Below are positions 60,249-64,000 of a stretch of 64,000 bases of DNA, piece by piece. This stretch comes from Erythrophleum ivorense (taxonomy: Eukaryota > Streptophyta > Magnoliopsida > Fabales > Fabaceae). A model generated the notes under the pieces. That model saw nothing but the letters and a program-made list of their open reading frames with translations. It was not told where the DNA came from and searched no databases. Position 1 is the first letter of the stretch, and each line of letters starts with the position of its first letter. The stretch lies in NCBI GenBank assembly GCA_026724425.1, contig JAIUCV010000103.1, forward strand, positions 2,480,001-2,544,000, in the 5' to 3' direction. A program made the position numbers and the translations under genes.

Positions 60249-62472
60249 GAGGAAACCCACGCTCTAACAGATTTTAATTCTCAAGTATATTTAATATTTA
60301 ATATTAATTTTAAAAATATTTAATTCTCAAAAAATATTCTAACGTAATCTGAAAGTCGAACGTCATTAGCTTATGCTGTTAAATGTGTTGTGTCGTGTTA
60401 ATATAGTATTTTTAAGAATAAATTATATAATTTTTTTAAAAATTTTTTATTGAAATTATATATTCTACTCCTTTATAGTTAGATTCTTCTGAAAAAAAAA
60501 TCTAATCTTGAATCCCAAAAAATCACGGTACAAAATCCTAAAATCTTCGAGTCTGAAGAATTTCTATGGTTAAATTCATTAACAAGCATCATATTCTAAC
60601 TCTTTTTTTTCATATATTTTTTATGTTATGTTTTAGAGTTTCTATGTGTTCCAAATCCTTCTTCTTTCTAATTCTGCAATCGAATTTGAAGCTGAAATTG
60701 CAAGACGAAGCAATGTAGTTTGAATTTGAAAATCCGTGTTTTTTTATTTTCCAATTCATGAGGTTTATCGATCAAATTCTCTTCTCCTTGATTTGATAAA
60801 TCGGTAAAAGGAATCCCCCTTTTTTGCCATATGTATTATTTATTTAGGTAGAGAAATATATCATGGGAGAAGAAAGAGTACTTTGGAAAAAAAAAATGGG
60901 GAAGATGAAGAAGATGTTAACTAGGTGTCCATGTAGCAAGGTATGTGCCACATAAGCATAAAAAATTGCCACTTATCATGCCACAGCACAATGAATGGAA
61001 GTTGATTAACGACGTTAGCTTTTGAAACTTATTTAGAATTTATTCAAAATTTATGGATTTATTTAAAATAAAAAAGTACTTCAAAAATTAATATGAAAAG
61101 TTTAATATATTTTTAAGGCTAAAATAAAATTGACCTTAAATTTATTTGAAAAAGACTAGAAAGAAACCGCCTTCGACTGTAACCACCAATCATCCGGTGG
61201 GAATTATATGCGGATATCCTTTTCTTTTTGTTTTGGAGAAGCAAAGTGGTTTGGCTCCTTTTTCTTCCTTAAACAGAAAGAGTGGGCAGCCAATGGGGTG
61301 GGGGCTGGGTGGCCCATTTATGTGTAATGATAACCCATGCTTCGTGGCCCACAAGGTCCTAATCTGAAATGACTTAAGCTGAAATTAAAATTAGGCTCGC
61401 ATTACGGAGAGTCTTAAAAAAAAATTAAGATTCATCAAACACATTTTTTTTTTATATAATCTTATGTTATACCTATTATATTTTTATCCTTTTTACCGCA
61501 TCTATCAAATTACCACCTTATCTATTGAATCATTTTTTAAAAAATAAAAATAAAAAAAATTATTTTTTATCTCATTTATTCACATTATATATTTCCTCTT
61601 CCTTTATATTCTTCAATCAAACATAATCTAAGTTTTTAATCAAATAAATAATTAAAAAATTTATAAAAACATAATATTTATAATGATACAAAATTTGCTT
61701 TTTGAATAAGCGAATGGGATGAAAACTCAAAGAAATACATTTATGAGTCCAAACTCTTAAAAATGTTTAAAAATTTTTTTATATCCAAATTTATTTTTCA
61801 GTCTTATTATACCTGAACTAAAGTGAGTAAATATTAAAAGACGCATAAATTTTGATATTTTGTGCCTTCTTACTCAATTGTGACCGTAAACATCATAGGT
61901 TTTTTTAATGATTTAATTATGACAGATTCTTTACATAATGTTAGGCAATATTCTAAGTGCATCCATATGTCAAAATATGTACGATCCTCCTTAAAATTTG
62001 TTGTACGATATGATTTTTTAGGAAGAAGCACTCACATTATATATCAAAAGGGAACGTACTGGGAATCAGTGTTGCTTGAACTCTTTCCTTTTAATTAAAT
62101 CTTAAATGAACGAATCGAATTTCAGTACTTTTAGTACTCCTCTTCGTTAGTTAATTGTTTTCTATACAAGTTCTTCAACAAAATCTCAGAAAACACACAG
62201 CTCCAAAAAAGATGGAAAAGAAACACTCCCATGAGCCCATGTGATATGAAGAGAATCAATCCTCTTATTATTTAACTCTTAGCATGCGATTTATAATTAG
62301 ACCATCATGAAAGTATATATAAAATTTCACGTTTTATATTTTAATTTTACAAAAAATTAAATAATAAATAAAAAAATATTATCTAAGTTTTTCTCTTCAT
62401 TAATTTGCATAGACATTGCCTCAGCTTTTAGTATAAGCCGAGCGGGAAACTTGGTGAGACCAAGATATGCTA

Positions 62473-62604
62473 CACGTGTCACGTGTAAAGAAATAATGAC
62501 TTTAGTTTTATTTCCCAAATTAAATTCAAGTGATTTTTTTCCGGCATATTCAAAAGTGATTGTACCGATAAATTATTACGTGGACACTAAATGAAAGACA
62601 CGTG
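62473..62604. promoter_or_regulatory. Cluster of ACGT-core (G-box/ABRE-like) sites
   Basis: CACGTG occurs at 62473-62478, 62480-62485 and 62599-62604. ACGTGG occurs at 62578-62583. The first two are separated by one base. Such clusters are typical of abscisic-acid or light-responsive plant promoters. No gene start is visible beside it, so the target (possibly right of the window) is unknown. Confidence 0.45.
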
Positions 62605-63429
62605 GTAATAATATATTATTATGTGTCTCAAATAGTATATTTTAACACGTCTTCATGTATCTTTTTCATAGTATATAATATAATGATTATTCTATTGTTA
62701 CTATTTTTTAAGATTCGATGCACCAAAAATTTACTTGAAATTAAATTAATTTTGGATGAACACGCTGGAAGAGAAAGCATGCCCTGGCAGTGATAGACCT
62801 AGAGTTTCATATAGAAAGGATTAGATTATGCGCAGGCAATCTTAAATACAGACATGACTGTATTTCTTATTTGCCGTGCCATTCTGTGTTTCTTAGCGTT
62901 TGTTTGATACAAGTTTGTATCATTAACATTCTAATTATTGTTCGAAATCTCTTCTGGACGTGTCTTGTGTTTACGGAATGATATAGATGCTGCTATCTGG
63001 AAGGCAGTGATTTGCTTGAGTTCTGATAATATGACATGCGATGTTTGGATCCAAGACGCCACGACACATATCAGCTTTGATTTGGTGAGGTTTTGATTTC
63101 GATACGTTATGTGCTTAGTCAAGAAATTGATTAGATGAACCAGAAATGACAGGATTAGTGAAAAATCAGATACATTGCACGAAGAATATAACGCTTGCAC
63201 GTCATCCTCGTCAAATGGCATAAATCACAGCCCATAAAAAATTATGCAGTGCCCGTGGATCATAGTAAATTAAGAGAAATGCTTGAACTACTACTGCCAA
63301 TGCTCCACATCAAGGCCCAGAAAACTTGACCCAACCAAAAAAGAAATCTCATTCACAGTGACAATTTGGAAACAATGATTATAAATAAGAATCACCACTG
63401 GAACTCCATTTTGATTCTTTATTGGTGGA

Positions 63430-63840
63430 TTATTTCTTAATTTAATTTTTTTACAAAATTATCTTATCAATTTAGTTTCTTATAAATACAATACTTCTTA
63501 ATTTAATTTTTCTTAGAATTGATTTCTCAATTTAATCTGTAAGTATTTCTTAATTTAATCATTTATAAATAAAACTGTTAATAATATATTTTTGCTAATT
63601 AATTGTAAAAAAAATTGTGATAACATATAACATTTTTTTAATAGATTATTGCTCAATCATTATTATATGATATGTAAATAGATAAAAGATTTGTAACTAG
63701 TTTCATTAATAGTAATAAATTGATAAAACGATGTTATTAATAATAGTTTATTTGTAAAGAATTAAATTAAAAAATACTTATATATAAGAAATCAAATTAA
63801 AAAATATCTTATATGTGAAACATTAAATTGAAAAATTTTC
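63430..63840. repeat. Possible fold-back region with tandem and inverted CTTAATTTAATTTTT-type units
   Basis: Units resembling cttaatttaattttt recur at about 63436, 63508 and 63548. Their inverted forms (aattaaattaaaaaatact, aatcaaattaaaaaatatct, cattaaattgaaaaat) recur at about 63760-63840. The two halves flank an AT-rich core. The strong AT bias makes part of this expected by chance. Confidence 0.4.
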
Positions 63841-64000
63841 TATTCGTAAAGACAAAAATGATTTTTTTTTAAATCACTTTAGATTAATATCTATCTATTA
63901 GGACTAAATTATTATAGGAAATGATCATCAAATTTAACTTAATACGAAACTGAATCTTATACGTTTGCATTTCATCTAATGATCTGTCGTATGAAACCCA

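Larger units (their letters stand above)
60250..64000. other. AT-rich intergenic DNA at the right edge
   Basis: No supported exon on either strand. 61150-61370 is slightly GC-richer and has a 73-codon ORF of no recognisable family. Notable non-coding signals are the ACGT-core cluster at 62473-62604 and a possible fold-back region at about 63430-63840. Confidence 0.5.

Noticed and set aside
1..64000. A coordinated gene cluster or new defence/biosynthetic system
   Set aside because: The six cellular genes belong to unrelated known families, and everything else is transposon relics or AT-rich spacer.
1..64000. tRNA, rRNA, snoRNA or CRISPR features
   Set aside because: I found no cloverleaf B-box pattern, rRNA-like stretch or regularly spaced repeats by reading; a dedicated RNA search could still find short RNA genes.

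Overview
The window is nuclear DNA of a flowering plant, most likely a eudicot. The evidence is GT-AG spliced genes with short introns, proteins typical of land plants (an NBR1 autophagy receptor with a plant-style PB1/ZZ/FW/UBA layout, a PIRL leucine-rich-repeat protein, a Raf-like kinase, a short PB1-only protein), very AT-rich intergenic DNA, and many decayed LTR retrotransposons. I cannot name the species. There is no bacterial, organellar, rRNA or CRISPR content.

Layout, left to right. 1-2440: remnants of Ty1/copia elements, including a left-truncated LTR, a gag/protease piece and a second, different LTR. 2706-5998 (minus): the first eight coding exons (247 codons) of a PCH2/TRIP13-type AAA+ ATPase. 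Its 3' half is not in the window, because the copia DNA lies in the next intron. 8925-11640 (minus): a complete six-exon ATN1-like protein kinase of 352 aa. 14998-18583 (minus): a complete seven-exon NBR1 selective-autophagy receptor of 766 aa. 18.6-24.0 kb: intergenic, with one G-rich fold-back element. 24043-27805 (minus): a complete three-exon PIRL protein of 525 aa.

29.4-32.3 kb (minus): a dead hAT-derived TTF/ZMYM-type transposase gene in which one segment has been tandemly triplicated. 32921-38766 (plus): an old copia element with both LTRs and a near-matching 5-bp target duplication. 41227-46875 (plus): a second old copia element whose two LTRs both end in a TTA microsatellite of different length. 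49667-56910 (plus): a tiny two-exon gene (99 aa) resembling anaphase-promoting-complex subunit 15. Its single 6.9-kb intron holds a nearly complete Ty3/gypsy element (51279-56303), the youngest LTR element here. 59426-60110 (minus): a complete two-exon PB1-domain protein with a recognisable TATA box. 60.2-64.0 kb: no gene seen; it holds a cluster of ACGT-core boxes and a possible fold-back repeat.

Five of the six cellular genes are on the minus strand. They belong to separate processes (meiosis, signalling, autophagy, LRR scaffolding, PB1 scaffolding), so this is not an operon-like or metabolic cluster. For the four complete minus-strand genes and the APC15-like gene, the exon boundaries given are GT-AG and the summed CDS length divides by three (1059, 2301, 1578, 594 and 300 nt). 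The partial PCH2 sum (741 nt) also divides by three. I did not find a convincing new biological system. The most notable observations are two cell-cycle genes carrying retroelements in their introns, the C-to-T signature of the gypsy element's stop codons, and the triplicated hAT segment.
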